Positions 24,301 to 34,037 are shown, counted from the stretch's first letter. The stretch is 64,000 bases of DNA from Nostoc desertorum CM1-VF14 (GCA_019359245.1 JAHHHR010000019.1:1-64000); one strand, 5' to 3'. Numbers and translations: made by a program. The notes: generated by a model not told the origin, from the letters alone.

Positions 24301-26517
24301 TTAAGCAAATTCGTAGCGATTTTTGCCCTGGTGCTTGGCACGATACATTGCTGCATCAGCTTGTTTAATCAAAGTTTCACTATCTTGACTGTTGTATGGG
24401 TAAAGACTAATGCCAATACTGGCAGAGACTCGGATTGCATAGCCGTCCAAAACAATTGGCTTAGTAATACTGTCTAAAATTTTTTCGGCGACTTTAGCAG
24501 CTATTTGAATATTAGGAATTGCCCGTAAAATCACAGTAAACTCATCACCACCCAAACGAGAAACTGTATCACTAACGCGTAAAGAGTTGCTTAGTCGTCT
24601 CGCAATAGTCATTAGCAAGCGATCGCCCGTCTCGTGTCCCAGAGTATCATTGACTTGCTTAAAGCCATCTAAATCAATAAACAGCAGCCCTAGCAATAAG
24701 TTGTTGTGTTGTGCCCACTGTAACGACTCGTCAAGTTGTTCGGCAAAAAACTTGCGATTGGATAGACCTGTTAGGGGGTCGTGATATGCTAAGTGACGCA
24801 AGTGGTCTTCTTTGAGTTTTAATTCGTTGTTAGAGCGGAATAGTTTAGCAGCAGTACGTTTTAGCCGCTCTTCCATGAGCTTGCGCTGAGTAATATCTCT
24901 GATAACTCCAACTAAAAATAAATTACCAGCTGAGTCTTTGTGGAGCGATCGCTTAGTAGCAATTTGATAAGTCTGTCCATCTGCATTTGTAAATTCTTCT
25001 TCATGTTCTTGGGGTTGCTGAGTTCGGAAAACAAGATCATCCTGTTGTCGGAATACATCGGCTTCATGTTTAGAGAAAAAGTCATAGTCTGACTTTTCAA
25101 TTAATAACTTATTTGGATAACCGATAAATCGACAATACGCCTCATTTAAAACAATCCACTGATGTTGTTCATTTTTCACAAAAATTGGATCAGGAATTGT
25201 ATTGATTACGTGATGCAAAAATTCTTTGGAACGTTTCCACTCTTCCTGCATATGGGCAATATGACTGATCATCCAAATAGCTGAACTGCCAAAGCTAAAC
25301 AGAGAGGGAATGAGCGGTATCCACCAACCGGACAAAAAAGCAAGGTACGCACTCAGGGTTAATATAAACCAAGCAACTAGAATGCTGAGGAGGCTTTTAG
25401 TTGCGTGTCGTATTCGCAATGTCGTCACGGTTCCCAGATAAGACCAGATAAAAATCCACAAGTCTTCCACTAAGTCAGGCCAGACTTTGAGTAATGGTCG
25501 TCCTTGCAGAGCCGCTGAGATTAACTCACTAATAAAATAAGCTTGTAGTTGAATACCAGGTACACGCTTTGCCGGGCCCATTAGACTGCTGGAATAGGGA
25601 ATAAAGACAAAATCTTGGAGACTGGGTGCAGTGGAGCCAATGAGTATAATCCGATCTTTAATCAAGTTGGCTTTGACTTTATCTGCCAGTACATCTCTCA
25701 TTGATACCTGATGAAAATGACAAAATTCTTCAGATGAGCTTTGACACTTGAGTTTGGGTTTGGGAAAATTAGACAAAATTTGATAGCCTCTGTCATCAGC
25801 TCCCACATAACCACCATCATTAGCTTCAAAACGAGTAAATATTGCCTTACCCAATTGCAAATACTCAGGGTTGTTTTTTGCTTCGGTGGGAGTAATTCCC
25901 TTTGATTTTAAATACAATAAAGCCAACTTTAAGGCAAAACTTTCGTATCCCTGACTATTAATGTGCGAATACAACAAGCTGCGACGTACTTTACCATCAA
26001 GATCATATAACACGTTGTTAAACCCCACTTGTTCCTGATTTAGCCCTAGTGGAGGTGAAACCCCAATGTTTTTCTTTTCATCATTTGCTAGTAGTTCAAT
26101 ACCAATCAAGTTGGGCATTGACTTATAAGCATCATTAAGTTCTTTAGCACCAGACTTTACTGACAAATCTCTATAGATATCTAAGCCAATAGCACGGGGT
26201 TTGTGGACATTTAATTTTTGCAATAACTGGGCAATATTTATATCTGGAATCGGCCACGAACCTACTTGCTTTAAATCGGTTTCATCAATCGCTACGATCG
26301 TAATACGCTCTTCTGGCGGTTCGTTTGGACGTAAACGAAAAAATTGATCCAAAGCTGCCAACTCCAAAGATTGCAATAATCCGATGGAGTGCAAAACCAG
26401 GACACAGACTGCAACGCTGGCAGCAGTAATCAACTCCCTGTGTCCTCGACTAAGCGATTGTTTCAGTCCAAAGATTAACTTCACAAGACGCTTGCCTAGC
26501 TGCTGATTCATTCCCAT
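24301..26517 (-). CDS. CHASE2-PAS-GGDEF diguanylate cyclase
   Basis: A 738-residue transmembrane signalling protein. After a first hydrophobic helix (about 31-52) comes a CHASE2 sensor domain outside the membrane (RITIVAIDETDLKQVGSWPI, PRAIGLDIYRDL, DRIILIGSTAPSLQDF). About three more membrane helices (350-425) follow, then a PAS domain with PAC (SKEFLHHVINTIPDPIFVKN, then FLVGVIRDITQRKLMEERL) and a GGDEF domain (about 570-735). The active site RLGGDEFTVIL near residue 650 is intact, so it should make c-di-GMP from GTP. An RxxD inhibitory site is not obvious upstream of GGDEF. The start could also be the Met at residue 3. It is the opposite activity to the REC-EAL protein at 11386-12579. Confidence 0.92.
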   Translation of the reverse strand: MGMNQQLGKRLVKLIFGLKQSLSRGHRELITAASVAVCVLVLHSIGLLQSLELAALDQFFRLRPNEPPEERITIVAIDETDLKQVGSWPIPDINIAQLLQKLNVHKPRAIGLDIYRDLSVKSGAKELNDAYKSMPNLIGIELLANDEKKNIGVSPPLGLNQEQVGFNNVLYDLDGKVRRSLLYSHINSQGYESFALKLALLYLKSKGITPTEAKNNPEYLQLGKAIFTRFEANDGGYVGADDRGYQILSNFPKPKLKCQSSSEEFCHFHQVSMRDVLADKVKANLIKDRIILIGSTAPSLQDFVFIPYSSSLMGPAKRVPGIQLQAYFISELISAALQGRPLLKVWPDLVEDLWIFIWSYLGTVTTLRIRHATKSLLSILVAWFILTLSAYLAFLSGWWIPLIPSLFSFGSSAIWMISHIAHMQEEWKRSKEFLHHVINTIPDPIFVKNEQHQWIVLNEAYCRFIGYPNKLLIEKSDYDFFSKHEADVFRQQDDLVFRTQQPQEHEEEFTNADGQTYQIATKRSLHKDSAGNLFLVGVIRDITQRKLMEERLKRTAAKLFRSNNELKLKEDHLRHLAYHDPLTGLSNRKFFAEQLDESLQWAQHNNLLLGLLFIDLDGFKQVNDTLGHETGDRLLMTIARRLSNSLRVSDTVSRLGGDEFTVILRAIPNIQIAAKVAEKILDSITKPIVLDGYAIRVSASIGISLYPYNSQDSETLIKQADAAMYRAKHQGKNRYEFA

Positions 26518-26804
26518 TACCTAGTGGCGAGAAATATTCTCTATTTCCTTTAGCTATTAACTATCGGACTAACATAGCTCAAGCGGGAGCTAAATAGCTT
26601 TCAATAGATACACCTTTGGATTCGGCTCTGACATGATTACATCCCAAGGTAGCTCCCAATTGCTGTAAGAACAAATTAAACTATACATTATAGTAAAGTA
26701 AATATACTTAATTAGTTTCCTTCCGCTTGAGATATTTGAAGATAAAAGCCGCAGGAAAATTAGTAATTGCGTATTGGACAATACCTATTATCTATTACCA
26801 AAAA

Positions 26805-26851
26805 CAAAAAAGCCAACTGGAAACAGACTTTGCTGTATTCATGCAGTTGGC
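26805..26851 (-). terminator. Rho-independent terminator after the VKOR gene
   Basis: On the - strand AGCCAACTG and CAGTTGGCT form a 9-bp stem with a long loop, followed at once by TTTTTTG. It lies about 80 bases after the VKOR stop, in the right orientation. Confidence 0.75.
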
Positions 26852-26864
26852 TAGAGGATGTGAA

Positions 26865-26886
26865 CTACATCGATCTCCCGATGTAG
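26865..26886. repeat. Perfect 8-bp hairpin CTACATCG / CGATGTAG
   Basis: CTACATCG-ATCTCC-CGATGTAG, located between the VKOR stop and the T-run terminator. It may assist termination or protect the 3' end. Confidence 0.6.
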
Positions 26887-26932
26887 CCATTTCAAATTAT
26901 TGAGAAGCGCAGATGAAGCTTTCTCAAGGCGA

Positions 26933-27916
26933 TTACCTGAAATACTTGAAGTTCCGAGGACCCGTGTAACCAGAAACTTTCGCTAGTTCCTCTAAATTTT
27001 GGACTCCGCTATAGCTCTTACCATTGATGATCCAAGTGGGGAAGCCTTCAATTTTTGCGGCTTTACACACTTCGGGTTGAGCTTTTAGCCCATCGGGAGC
27101 GCACTCTACCTTAATATCATTGTTGATTATTTCTCCGGCTTCTTTACCAAAAAGCAGCTTTTGTTCATGGCAGTGAGGACACCAGTAAGCACTGTATTCC
27201 TTTGCGCCTACTTTTGCTAGATGGCGAGCTAGGGCTATTTCTGCTTCACCAGAAGTGGTGGTAACTTCCCAACCGAACGCTGGGTTAGGATCTGTCTTGG
27301 GAGTAAAAGTAATTTTTGCAGGTTGTCCAGGAGTTCCAGGCGTAACATCTGATTGATTCACACCAGCATAGACACCTAAAGTGCCAATCAGCGTTACCAT
27401 CCCCACAATAAGGGCGGTAAATAATATTTGTCCAATATCCTCCCAAGTCCGACCGATAATTGTCAGTACCAAAAGACTGAGAGAGAATAAAGCTGAACCA
27501 ATACAGTAGAGACAAATAGCTTGGATTTGAGATGCCAGCACGTACATTAAGTAGCCGCTAAAGACCGACATAGCGATCGCACCCACCAGCAGCAGCCACC
27601 ACGTCCAATTTTCCAATTGCTTGCGATTATTGTTGTCCCCTGAGTTAAATACCAAAGGAGCCAAAGCAAATATTGCCATACTGATGTATGCCAAAAACCC
27701 AAACAAAGCTAATGGCTGACCAAAAACTGTTGCCCAAGGGCTGGAAAGCACATCATTACAGCCCTTAGCACCAACCTGTGCCACACAAGCTGCACTGCCT
27801 CCTGTTAACTTTTCTATGGCAAGATAACCTGTTATCAAGACACCACATCCAGCGATCGCGGCAATCAATGGACGTGACCATTTATGAATCCAAGGAGTAG
27901 AACGACGGCGAATCAT
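26933..27916 (-). CDS. VKOR-thioredoxin fusion, disulfide bond formation protein
   Basis: A 327-residue vitamin K epoxide reductase homologue fused to a periplasmic or lumenal thioredoxin-like domain. Such proteins make disulfides, passing electrons to quinone. In cyanobacteria and plants they support photosystem assembly. The VKOR part (about 15-190, roughly five helices) has the loop cysteines C44 and C53 and the active pair C135-L-Y-C138. The thioredoxin-like domain (about 215-327) has C246-P-H-C249 and a second pair at C272/C284. All catalytic cysteines are present. The cis-Pro region GFPTW follows. It ends with a terminator and is followed upstream by btpA on the same strand. Confidence 0.93.
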   Translation of the reverse strand: MIRRRSTPWIHKWSRPLIAAIAGCGVLITGYLAIEKLTGGSAACVAQVGAKGCNDVLSSPWATVFGQPLALFGFLAYISMAIFALAPLVFNSGDNNNRKQLENWTWWLLLVGAIAMSVFSGYLMYVLASQIQAICLYCIGSALFSLSLLVLTIIGRTWEDIGQILFTALIVGMVTLIGTLGVYAGVNQSDVTPGTPGQPAKITFTPKTDPNPAFGWEVTTTSGEAEIALARHLAKVGAKEYSAYWCPHCHEQKLLFGKEAGEIINNDIKVECAPDGLKAQPEVCKAAKIEGFPTWIINGKSYSGVQNLEELAKVSGYTGPRNFKYFR

Positions 27917-27930
27917 AAATATTAAGGAAT

Positions 27931-28013
27931 GAGGATTGGGAATGGGGAATGGGGAATGGGGAATGGGGAATGGCTAATAATGTTCGCTTGCTACCCCTAC
28001 TCCCTACTCCCTA
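27931..28013. repeat. Foldback heptamer array (GGGAATG / CTACTCCC)
   Basis: GGGAATGGGGAATGGGGAAT-type units are followed by CTACCCCTACTCCCTACTCC. The btpA stop codon lies inside the right arm. Same purine-then-pyrimidine design as the other arrays. Confidence 0.7.
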
Positions 28014-28859
28014 AGAATGTAACTTCACTTGTTTTACTGATTTGCTTTCACTTTTGGAGTTCCAATTGCGACGTGCGGCTTCTACAAATTGACTGACGCG
28101 AATTGGGTCAATTGGTTGCTCTATGCGTCCGTGACGCTTCAGGGAACTGGAAACTATTACACCATCTGCTGCCTGCATCAATGTATCAATATTTTCCCAA
28201 TTGGCTCCACTACCAATGAATACTGGCGTGCCAGCTGCTGCATCACAAGCTAGTTCCAAATCTTCTAAATTAGGAGGGCTACCAGTAGCCCAACCAGATA
28301 AAATCACTCCGTCTGCTAAACCCCTTTCAATGGTGTCTTTCACAGCAACTGTGAGATTTGGAGAACTCAAAGGACGGGCGTGCTTCACCAAAACATCGGC
28401 CAGAATTTTAACATCGCAGCCTAACTCCCGTCGATAACGGAGCAGTTGATGAGCTTCTCCTTCAATCAATCCTTGGTCGGTTGCCATCACCCCTGTAAGC
28501 ACGTTGACGCGGATGAATTGTGCTTGCACACAGCTAGCGATCGCCATTGCACTTTTGCCGTCGTTTCGCAAAACATTTAACCCTATAGGCAAGGTCACCA
28601 AGTTTTGTATCCGTTGCACCACAATGGTCATGGCACTCACAACCACGGGATCAACTTGGTTTTTGGTAAAGGGCGCGTCGAAAAAATTTTCCACAATCAG
28701 CCCGTCAACCCCTCCACTTGCCAGGGCGGCGGCTTCTTGTTCGGCGCGGTCAATCACCGCTTTTAAGCTACCTCCCCAACGAGGTGAGGTCGGCAGTGGT
28801 AGCAGGTGAACCACGCCAATAATCGGTGAGCGAGTTTTAAATAATTGATATAAGTCCAC
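28011..28859 (-). CDS. btpA: BtpA family protein (photosystem I biogenesis)
   Basis: BtpA is a thylakoid-associated protein needed for accumulation of photosystem I reaction-centre proteins in Synechocystis; its chemistry is unknown. The 282-residue product has a TIM-barrel-like pattern and the family blocks IIGVVHLLPLPTSPRW, ASGGVDGLIVENFFDAPF, IGLNVLRNDGKSAMAIA, FIRVNVLTGVMATDQGLIEG, LADGVILSGWATGSPP and TPVFIGSGANWENI. Length is normal. It lies 95 bases upstream of the VKOR gene on the same strand, separated by a heptamer array, so linked expression is possible but not shown. Confidence 0.9.
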   Translation of the reverse strand: MDLYQLFKTRSPIIGVVHLLPLPTSPRWGGSLKAVIDRAEQEAAALASGGVDGLIVENFFDAPFTKNQVDPVVVSAMTIVVQRIQNLVTLPIGLNVLRNDGKSAMAIASCVQAQFIRVNVLTGVMATDQGLIEGEAHQLLRYRRELGCDVKILADVLVKHARPLSSPNLTVAVKDTIERGLADGVILSGWATGSPPNLEDLELACDAAAGTPVFIGSGANWENIDTLMQAADGVIVSSSLKRHGRIEQPIDPIRVSQFVEAARRNWNSKSESKSVKQVKLHS

Positions 28860-29537
28860 GTCTTTAATCCGCCTCGCGGAGTCCAGAGTCTAGAATTTTT
28901 TGACTATTGACTGTATGACCCTTGACTCTTGACTTTTTCATTAACTAGTCAAATGTGTTTTATGATAGTCGGTTTATTGCCTCCTTCCTCAGATGGAAAT
29001 TGGCCACAAACCTCCCATAAGATATGTTAAGATAAAACTTGGCTACAAGAGGAGTTTGCCACTCACTAGACGCAAGGCAGCTTTCCGTGGTTTAGGCATC
29101 TTGTCCGCACCCAGTCGCAGGGCTTGCCAAACGCCAGGGTAACATTACTGCTTTTTAAGCGTAGTCGCTTTCGTCGATTTCCCTGAGGGTAGCGACTTCT
29201 CAACAACAAGCCCTTTGGGCGGCTTCCCGATGGGTAGATTAACAACGCACACGCTGTGGTAATGTAAAATACCAATAGGCGAATTGTTAAAAAAGATTAC
29301 AAGTGTCAAATGTACCCAAAGACACTTCAATTTACCCTGGGGAACAGATTGATAGGAATATCATAACATGACCTCTATTTTTATTTATTGATAAGGTTAT
29401 GAGTCCACGTACAGTTACTAGCAGTGGGAGTGTGCCACTGCCCTGTTTTCATGAGGATGCTGATAGCAAAAAAGCGAAGTTAGCGCCGGAATGTTTGACT
29501 ACAAGAATGAAGAAGAAAATGAAGATTTTTTCAAAAT
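28860..29537. other. Divergent intergenic region btpA / rimO
   Basis: Nearly 680 bases without a convincing gene. It holds a TTGACT-type heptamer run (about 28900-28940) and a region with dispersed-repeat character near 29095-29235. A 48-codon frame (29399-29545) overlaps the rimO start but has no recognisable product. Confidence 0.5.
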
Positions 29538-30857
29538 ATGGGTGACAAGCCAACAATTGCCATTTCTCACCTGGGCTGCGAGAAAAACCGAATTGATACA
29601 GAACACATGCTAGGAATGCTCGTAGAAGCAGGCTACGGTGTAGATACAAATGAAGAATTAGCTGATTACGTTATTGTTAATACCTGTAGTTTTATTGAAG
29701 CAGCCCGGCAAGAATCTGTCAGAACTTTAGTAGAACTGGCAGAGGCAAATAAAAAGATCGTAATCACTGGCTGTATGGCGCAACATTTCCAAGAACAACT
29801 TTTGGAGGAGTTGCCTGAAGCAGTAGCAGTAGTAGGTACAGGCGATTATCACAAAATTGTAAATGTAATTGAGCGTGTAGAACAAGGCGAGCGGGTCAAA
29901 CAGGTTAGTATCGAACCAACCTACATTGCCGACGAAACTACACCGCGCTATCGCACTACAACGGAGGGCGTAGCTTACCTCCGGATTGCGGAAGGATGTG
30001 ATTATCGTTGTGCATTTTGTATAATTCCTCATCTTCGAGGAAACCAGCGATCGCGTACTATTGAATCTATAGTCGCCGAAGCCGAACAGTTAGTTAGTCA
30101 AGGGGTAAAGGAAATCATTCTAATTTCCCAAATCACAACTAATTACGGTTTGGATATCTACGGGAAGCCAAAATTAGCCGAACTACTTCGCGCTTTGGGG
30201 AAAGTAGATATACCGTGGATCAGAATGCACTATGCTTATCCCACGGGACTGACCCCAGATGTGATCGCGGCGATTCAAGAAACACCAAACGTCTTGCCTT
30301 ATCTGGATTTGCCCTTGCAACATTCTCATCCAGAGATTCTCCGCGCCATGAACCGTCCTTGGCAAGGACAGGTAAATGATGGGATTATAGATCGCATCAA
30401 AACGGCGCTACCAACAGCCGTACTGCGGACAACATTTATTGTTGGTTTCCCAGGAGAAACAACTGAGCATTTTGAGCATCTACTAGAGTTCGTTCAACGG
30501 CATGAATTCGACCATGTTGGCGTCTTCACCTTTTCCCCTGAAGAAGGAACCCCAGCTTATAAGCTACAAAATCAGTTGCCTCAAGACGTAATGGACGATC
30601 GCCGATACCAACTGATGGAACTCCAGCAACCGATTTCTCAAAAGAAAAATCAGCAGGAAGTAGGCAAAATCGTCGATGTCCTGATTGAGCAAGAAAATCC
30701 TGAAAGTGGTGAATTAATAGGTCGTTCAGGTAGATTTTCCCCAGAGGTTGATGGTCTGGTGTATGTCAAAGGCCAGGCAAAGTTAGGAACCATCGTGCCA
30801 ATAGCGATTCACCACGCTGATACATACGACCTCTATGGTCAAGTAGTCAATAACTAA
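29538..30857 (+). CDS. rimO: RimO, ribosomal protein S12 methylthiotransferase
   Basis: RimO is a radical SAM enzyme that adds a methylthio group to a conserved aspartate of ribosomal protein S12. The 439-residue protein begins MGDKPTIAISHLGCEKNRID with the N-terminal UPF0004 domain, whose Cys ligands lie in LGC, NTCSFIE and ITGCMAQ. The radical SAM cluster is CDYRCAFCIIP (C-x3-C-x2-C), preceded by AYLRIAEG. The conserved LDLPLQHSHPEILRAMNRP and the C-terminal TRAM domain (VDVLIEQENPESGELIGRSG) are complete. The HSHPEILRAMNRP form and the length favour RimO over MiaB. Confidence 0.95.
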   Translation: MGDKPTIAISHLGCEKNRIDTEHMLGMLVEAGYGVDTNEELADYVIVNTCSFIEAARQESVRTLVELAEANKKIVITGCMAQHFQEQLLEELPEAVAVVGTGDYHKIVNVIERVEQGERVKQVSIEPTYIADETTPRYRTTTEGVAYLRIAEGCDYRCAFCIIPHLRGNQRSRTIESIVAEAEQLVSQGVKEIILISQITTNYGLDIYGKPKLAELLRALGKVDIPWIRMHYAYPTGLTPDVIAAIQETPNVLPYLDLPLQHSHPEILRAMNRPWQGQVNDGIIDRIKTALPTAVLRTTFIVGFPGETTEHFEHLLEFVQRHEFDHVGVFTFSPEEGTPAYKLQNQLPQDVMDDRRYQLMELQQPISQKKNQQEVGKIVDVLIEQENPESGELIGRSGRFSPEVDGLVYVKGQAKLGTIVPIAIHHADTYDLYGQVVNN

Positions 30858-31024
30858 ATTGTCATTTGTCCTTTGTCCAAAGTCCATTTGTTAAACGACC
30901 CTTACAGATTCATCCTTATACTAAGGTCAATGCTGCATTAATAGCAGTTCTCATGAGGGTTTACCTGAAACTTTGGTGGACTTGGGATAGCCTCTCCAAG
31001 AGTTGAGGCTTCGCTACCGCCCTT

Positions 31025-31087
31025 GGCTCACTAATAGCCAATGACTAATGACTAAATGACTAATGACTAAATGACTAAATGACTAAT
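31025..31087. repeat. GACTAAT/GACTAAAT tandem array
   Basis: About eight TGACTAA(A) units between rimO and the helicase gene, ending 35 bases before the helicase ATG. It lies within the probable 5' leader of the helicase gene. Confidence 0.75.
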
Positions 31088-31121
31088 CCAAAAATCCTTA
31101 CATAAAATTTAGGACGAATTA

Positions 31122-32651
31122 ATGACTCTTTCATTTCAAGAATTAGGCATTTCCCAAGAACGTGTCGCCCAACTAGAAAAAATCGGTTTTACCGAACCAA
31201 CTAACATTCAAATCCAAGCAATTCCCCAATTGCTGGGTGGTCGTGATGTGGTAGGCCAATCTCAAACAGGAACAGGCAAAACAGCAGCTTTCTCGCTGCC
31301 TATTTTAGAGCGGCTGGATATTAATCAAAAAGCTGTACAAGCCATAGTTTTAACACCAACTCGTGAATTAGCAATGCAAGTTCACGATGCGATCGCGCAA
31401 TTCATCGGCAATGAAGGATTGCGGGTGTTAGCAATCTACGGTGGTCAATCAATTGACCGCCAAATGTTACAACTCAAACGTGGCGTTCACATGGTTGTGG
31501 GTACTCCCGGACGCGTGATCGATTTGCTAGATCGCGGCTGTTTAAAGCTCGATCAAGTGAAGTGGTTTGTGTTGGATGAAGCTGATGAAATGTTGAGCAT
31601 GGGCTTTATTGATGATGTAATAAAAATCCTCTCGCAAGCGCCCGTAGATCGCCAAACAGCTTTATTCTCGGCAACAATGCCACCATCAATTCGGATGTTG
31701 GTGAATAAGTTCTTGCGATCGCCTGCAACTGTCACCGTTGAGCAGCCAAAAGCCGCTCCCAACAAGATTAATCAGGTAGCTTACCTGATTCCTCGCCACT
31801 GGACAAAAGCCAAAGCTTTACAGCCGATTCTGGAAATGGAAGATCCAGAAACAGCTTTAATCTTTGTCCGCACCAGACGCACAGCCGCAGAACTTACCAG
31901 TCAATTACAAGGTGCTGGTCATAGTGTAGATGAATATCACGGTGACTTGTCTCAACAAGCGCGGGAACGATTATTAGTTAGATTCCGTAACCGTCAAGTT
32001 CGCTGGGTGGTAGCAACTGATATTGCAGCACGAGGGTTAGATGTCGATCAACTCTCCCATGTAATCAACTTCGACTTACCCGATAGCGTAGAAACCTACG
32101 TCCACCGTATTGGTCGTACTGGTCGTGCTGGTAAAGAAGGAACAGCAATTTCTTTAGTTCAACCATTTGAGCGGCGCAAACAGCAAACATTTGAACGTCA
32201 TAACCGCCAAAGTTGGCAATTGCTGTCGATTCCAACACGCGCACAAATTGAAGCGCGGCACATCCTGAAATTGCAAGAACAGGTTCGGGAAGCTTTGACA
32301 GGAGAGCGTTTAGCTTCATTCTTGCCAATTGTCAGCGAATTGATTGAAGAATACGATGCTCAAGCGATCGCCGCAGCCGCATTGCAAATTGCTTACGATC
32401 AAACTCGTCCCGCTTGGTTGAGTTCAGATGTGGAAATTCCTCAAGAGGAATCCTCTGCTCCCAAACCAAGACTCGGTAAGCGTCGTGAATCTTCTAACGA
32501 TCGCCCTCGTACTGCGTGGAAATCTGATAGCAACAATGGTGAAGAAAGACATTCTTCTCCCAAGCCAAAACTGCGGACAAGTGGGCAAGATTCCTCTGCA
32601 TCCCCTAGTAAAAAAATAGGTTCACCTACAGCTAGAGAATCAGCTTCTTAG
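31122..32651 (+). CDS. DEAD-box RNA helicase (CrhR/DeaD-like)
   Basis: A 509-residue DEAD-box RNA helicase, likely involved in RNA unwinding and ribosome or mRNA maintenance, often cold-inducible in cyanobacteria. Motifs in order: Q motif (FTEPTNIQIQAIP), I (SQTGTGKTAA), Ia (PTRELA), Ib (TPGR), II (DEAD in VLDEADEML), III (SAT), IV (LIFVRTRR), V (TDIAARGLD) and VI (HRIGRTGRAGK). After the core (about 375) comes a dimerisation/RNA-binding extension, and from about 440 a basic, serine-rich tail (KPRLGKRRESSN onward) likely to bind RNA. All ATPase residues are intact. Confidence 0.93.
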   Translation: MTLSFQELGISQERVAQLEKIGFTEPTNIQIQAIPQLLGGRDVVGQSQTGTGKTAAFSLPILERLDINQKAVQAIVLTPTRELAMQVHDAIAQFIGNEGLRVLAIYGGQSIDRQMLQLKRGVHMVVGTPGRVIDLLDRGCLKLDQVKWFVLDEADEMLSMGFIDDVIKILSQAPVDRQTALFSATMPPSIRMLVNKFLRSPATVTVEQPKAAPNKINQVAYLIPRHWTKAKALQPILEMEDPETALIFVRTRRTAAELTSQLQGAGHSVDEYHGDLSQQARERLLVRFRNRQVRWVVATDIAARGLDVDQLSHVINFDLPDSVETYVHRIGRTGRAGKEGTAISLVQPFERRKQQTFERHNRQSWQLLSIPTRAQIEARHILKLQEQVREALTGERLASFLPIVSELIEEYDAQAIAAAALQIAYDQTRPAWLSSDVEIPQEESSAPKPRLGKRRESSNDRPRTAWKSDSNNGEERHSSPKPKLRTSGQDSSASPSKKIGSPTARESAS

Positions 32652-32747
32652 TCAACAGTTAGAAGTTAATCAATTTTGGATTTTAGATTTTTAGATTTTT
32701 TCTTCAATCCAAAATCCAAATATAAATTAGAGAGTTGAGAGTTAAGA

Positions 32748-32774
32748 GCGGAGCCGGAGACGCTCCGCCTCCGG
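32748..32774. repeat. Dispersed GC-rich palindrome (GGAGACGCTCCGCC)
   Basis: GCGGAGCCGGAGACGCTCCG continues into CCTCCGG and contains the nested stem CGGAGC / GCTCCG. It resembles the TTAGCGTCTCCGAAGGAG repeat near 21035 upstream of psbU. Confidence 0.5.
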
Positions 32775-32896
32775 TCAGTATTTTGGCTTTGGCTCTTGAC
32801 TTTTTGGCTTTTTGGGAAACTTTTTCTACCCGTTTGTAGCAAGTAGAAATAAAATCTAAGTCAGACCGGATCAAACCACCGATAGAAAAGATTTAG

Positions 32897-33079
32897 CTAT
32901 TCTTACAACTCGGATGTACAGTTGGTATCCTAATTGATCCTGACAAATTGACGCTCACAGTTTATCGGCTTAACCAAGAACCAATAGTTTTGCAAGACAA
33001 CGACAAACTGACACTACCAGACTTATTACCAGGTTGGGAGCTAGTAGTGTCAGAAATTTGGCCTCCTGTATTTGAGTAG
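32897..33079 (+). pseudogene. Uma2-family (DUF820) 3' fragment
   Basis: Sixty codons ending at TAG 33077-33079 read LFLQLGCTVGILIDPDKLTL then VYRLNQEPIVLQDNDKLTLP and DLLPGWELVVSEIW. This is the C-terminal end of a Uma2/DUF820 restriction-endonuclease-like protein, with the core strand LGxLIDP. A TAG at 32894-32896 closes the frame, and the N-terminal two thirds are missing. These proteins are very abundant in Nostocales and often decay. The fragment converges with the aldo/keto reductase gene. Confidence 0.65.
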
Positions 33080-33089
33080 TTCAAAAGTA

Positions 33090-34037
33090 CTACAGCCAAG
33101 GACGACTAACTAGTTCTAACTCTCCAATTTCATCATCGCTCAATTTCCAGCCCAAAGCGCCAGCATTTTGCCGCACGTGTTCGGCTGTCTTCACACCAGC
33201 AATGGGAATAACATTCCCCTGAGCAATTAACCAGTTGAGAGCAACTTGGGCGGGGGTGCGATCGTATTTTTCCCCGAAGTTGCGTAGCAAAGATATAACT
33301 GGGGCAATTTTTTGCAAACCTTCTTTCTTAAATCGTGGGTCTATTTTTCTTGCTCCAGTTGGGGTTTCAGCACTATCAATACTGTACTTACCTGTGAGTA
33401 ATCCCTGAGCTAAAGGACTATAAGCCAAGATAGTCACCCCTAACTCACGGGCAGTTGCTAAAATACCCTTACTTTCAATTTGGCGAGTGAGTAGAGAATA
33501 GCGGACTTGGTTTACAGCCAAAGGTACTCCACGCGCCGCCAATATTTGATGCGCGTCTCGCATTTGCTCTGCTGAGTAATTACTTACACCGACTGCGCCA
33601 ATTCTGCCCCGCTTCACTTCATCCGCTAGGGCATTCATCAAAGTTTCTTGGCTTAAAAAGAAGGCAAAAGGCCAATGCACTTGGTACAGGGCAATTCGCT
33701 CTAATTGCAAACGTTTGAGGCTTGCTGTTAAAGCATCAGAGATAGATTGGGCTGTAAATCGCCACGGTAAAGGGCCAAATTTTGTGGCAATTTGTACAGG
33801 TTGTTGTGTCTGTTGAAGAAATTGCCCCAAAAATTTCTCTGATAGTCCCATTCCGTAGACTTCGGCAGTATCAAAGAAGGTAATACCAGCTTCTAAGGCT
33901 GCTGTAAAGGCTTCTTGTAACTGTTCTGGGCCGTAGGCGTTGCCATAATTCCAAAATAGTTTATCGCCCCAAGCCCAAGTGCCTATGCATAAAGGTGTAA
34001 CAACTGGGCCATTTTGCCCCAATGTGATATTTTCCAC
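33090..34037 (-). CDS. Aldo/keto reductase
   Basis: A 315-residue NADPH-dependent aldo/keto reductase with the TIM-barrel motifs LGQNGPVVTPLCIGTWAWGD and the catalytic FFDTAEVYGMGLSEKFLG (Asp, Tyr). The catalytic Lys is in IATKFGPLPWR, and the His is replaced in the typical AKR position by YQVHWPF, where the His is present. The C-terminal cofactor block AQGNVIPIAGVKTAEHVRQN is complete. This subgroup resembles plant and cyanobacterial pyridoxal-reductase or general stress AKRs. The substrate is not predictable. Confidence 0.92.
   Translation of the reverse strand: MENITLGQNGPVVTPLCIGTWAWGDKLFWNYGNAYGPEQLQEAFTAALEAGITFFDTAEVYGMGLSEKFLGQFLQQTQQPVQIATKFGPLPWRFTAQSISDALTASLKRLQLERIALYQVHWPFAFFLSQETLMNALADEVKRGRIGAVGVSNYSAEQMRDAHQILAARGVPLAVNQVRYSLLTRQIESKGILATARELGVTILAYSPLAQGLLTGKYSIDSAETPTGARKIDPRFKKEGLQKIAPVISLLRNFGEKYDRTPAQVALNWLIAQGNVIPIAGVKTAEHVRQNAGALGWKLSDDEIGELELVSRPWL

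Larger units (their letters stand above)
26518..26932. other. Intergenic region with terminator structures
   Basis: Between the VKOR gene and the GGDEF gene, both on the - strand. The right part holds two hairpins that fit termination of the VKOR transcript. The left part presumably carries the GGDEF promoter, but no site was assigned. Confidence 0.5.

Noticed and set aside
29259..29272. GTA-N8-TAC, the NtcA-binding consensus, upstream of rimO
   Set aside because: The six fixed bases occur often by chance in this much sequence, and there is no well-placed -10 box downstream.
29399..29545. 48-codon frame overlapping the start of rimO
   Set aside because: The product has no recognisable feature and no clear ribosome-binding site; the overlap could be chance.
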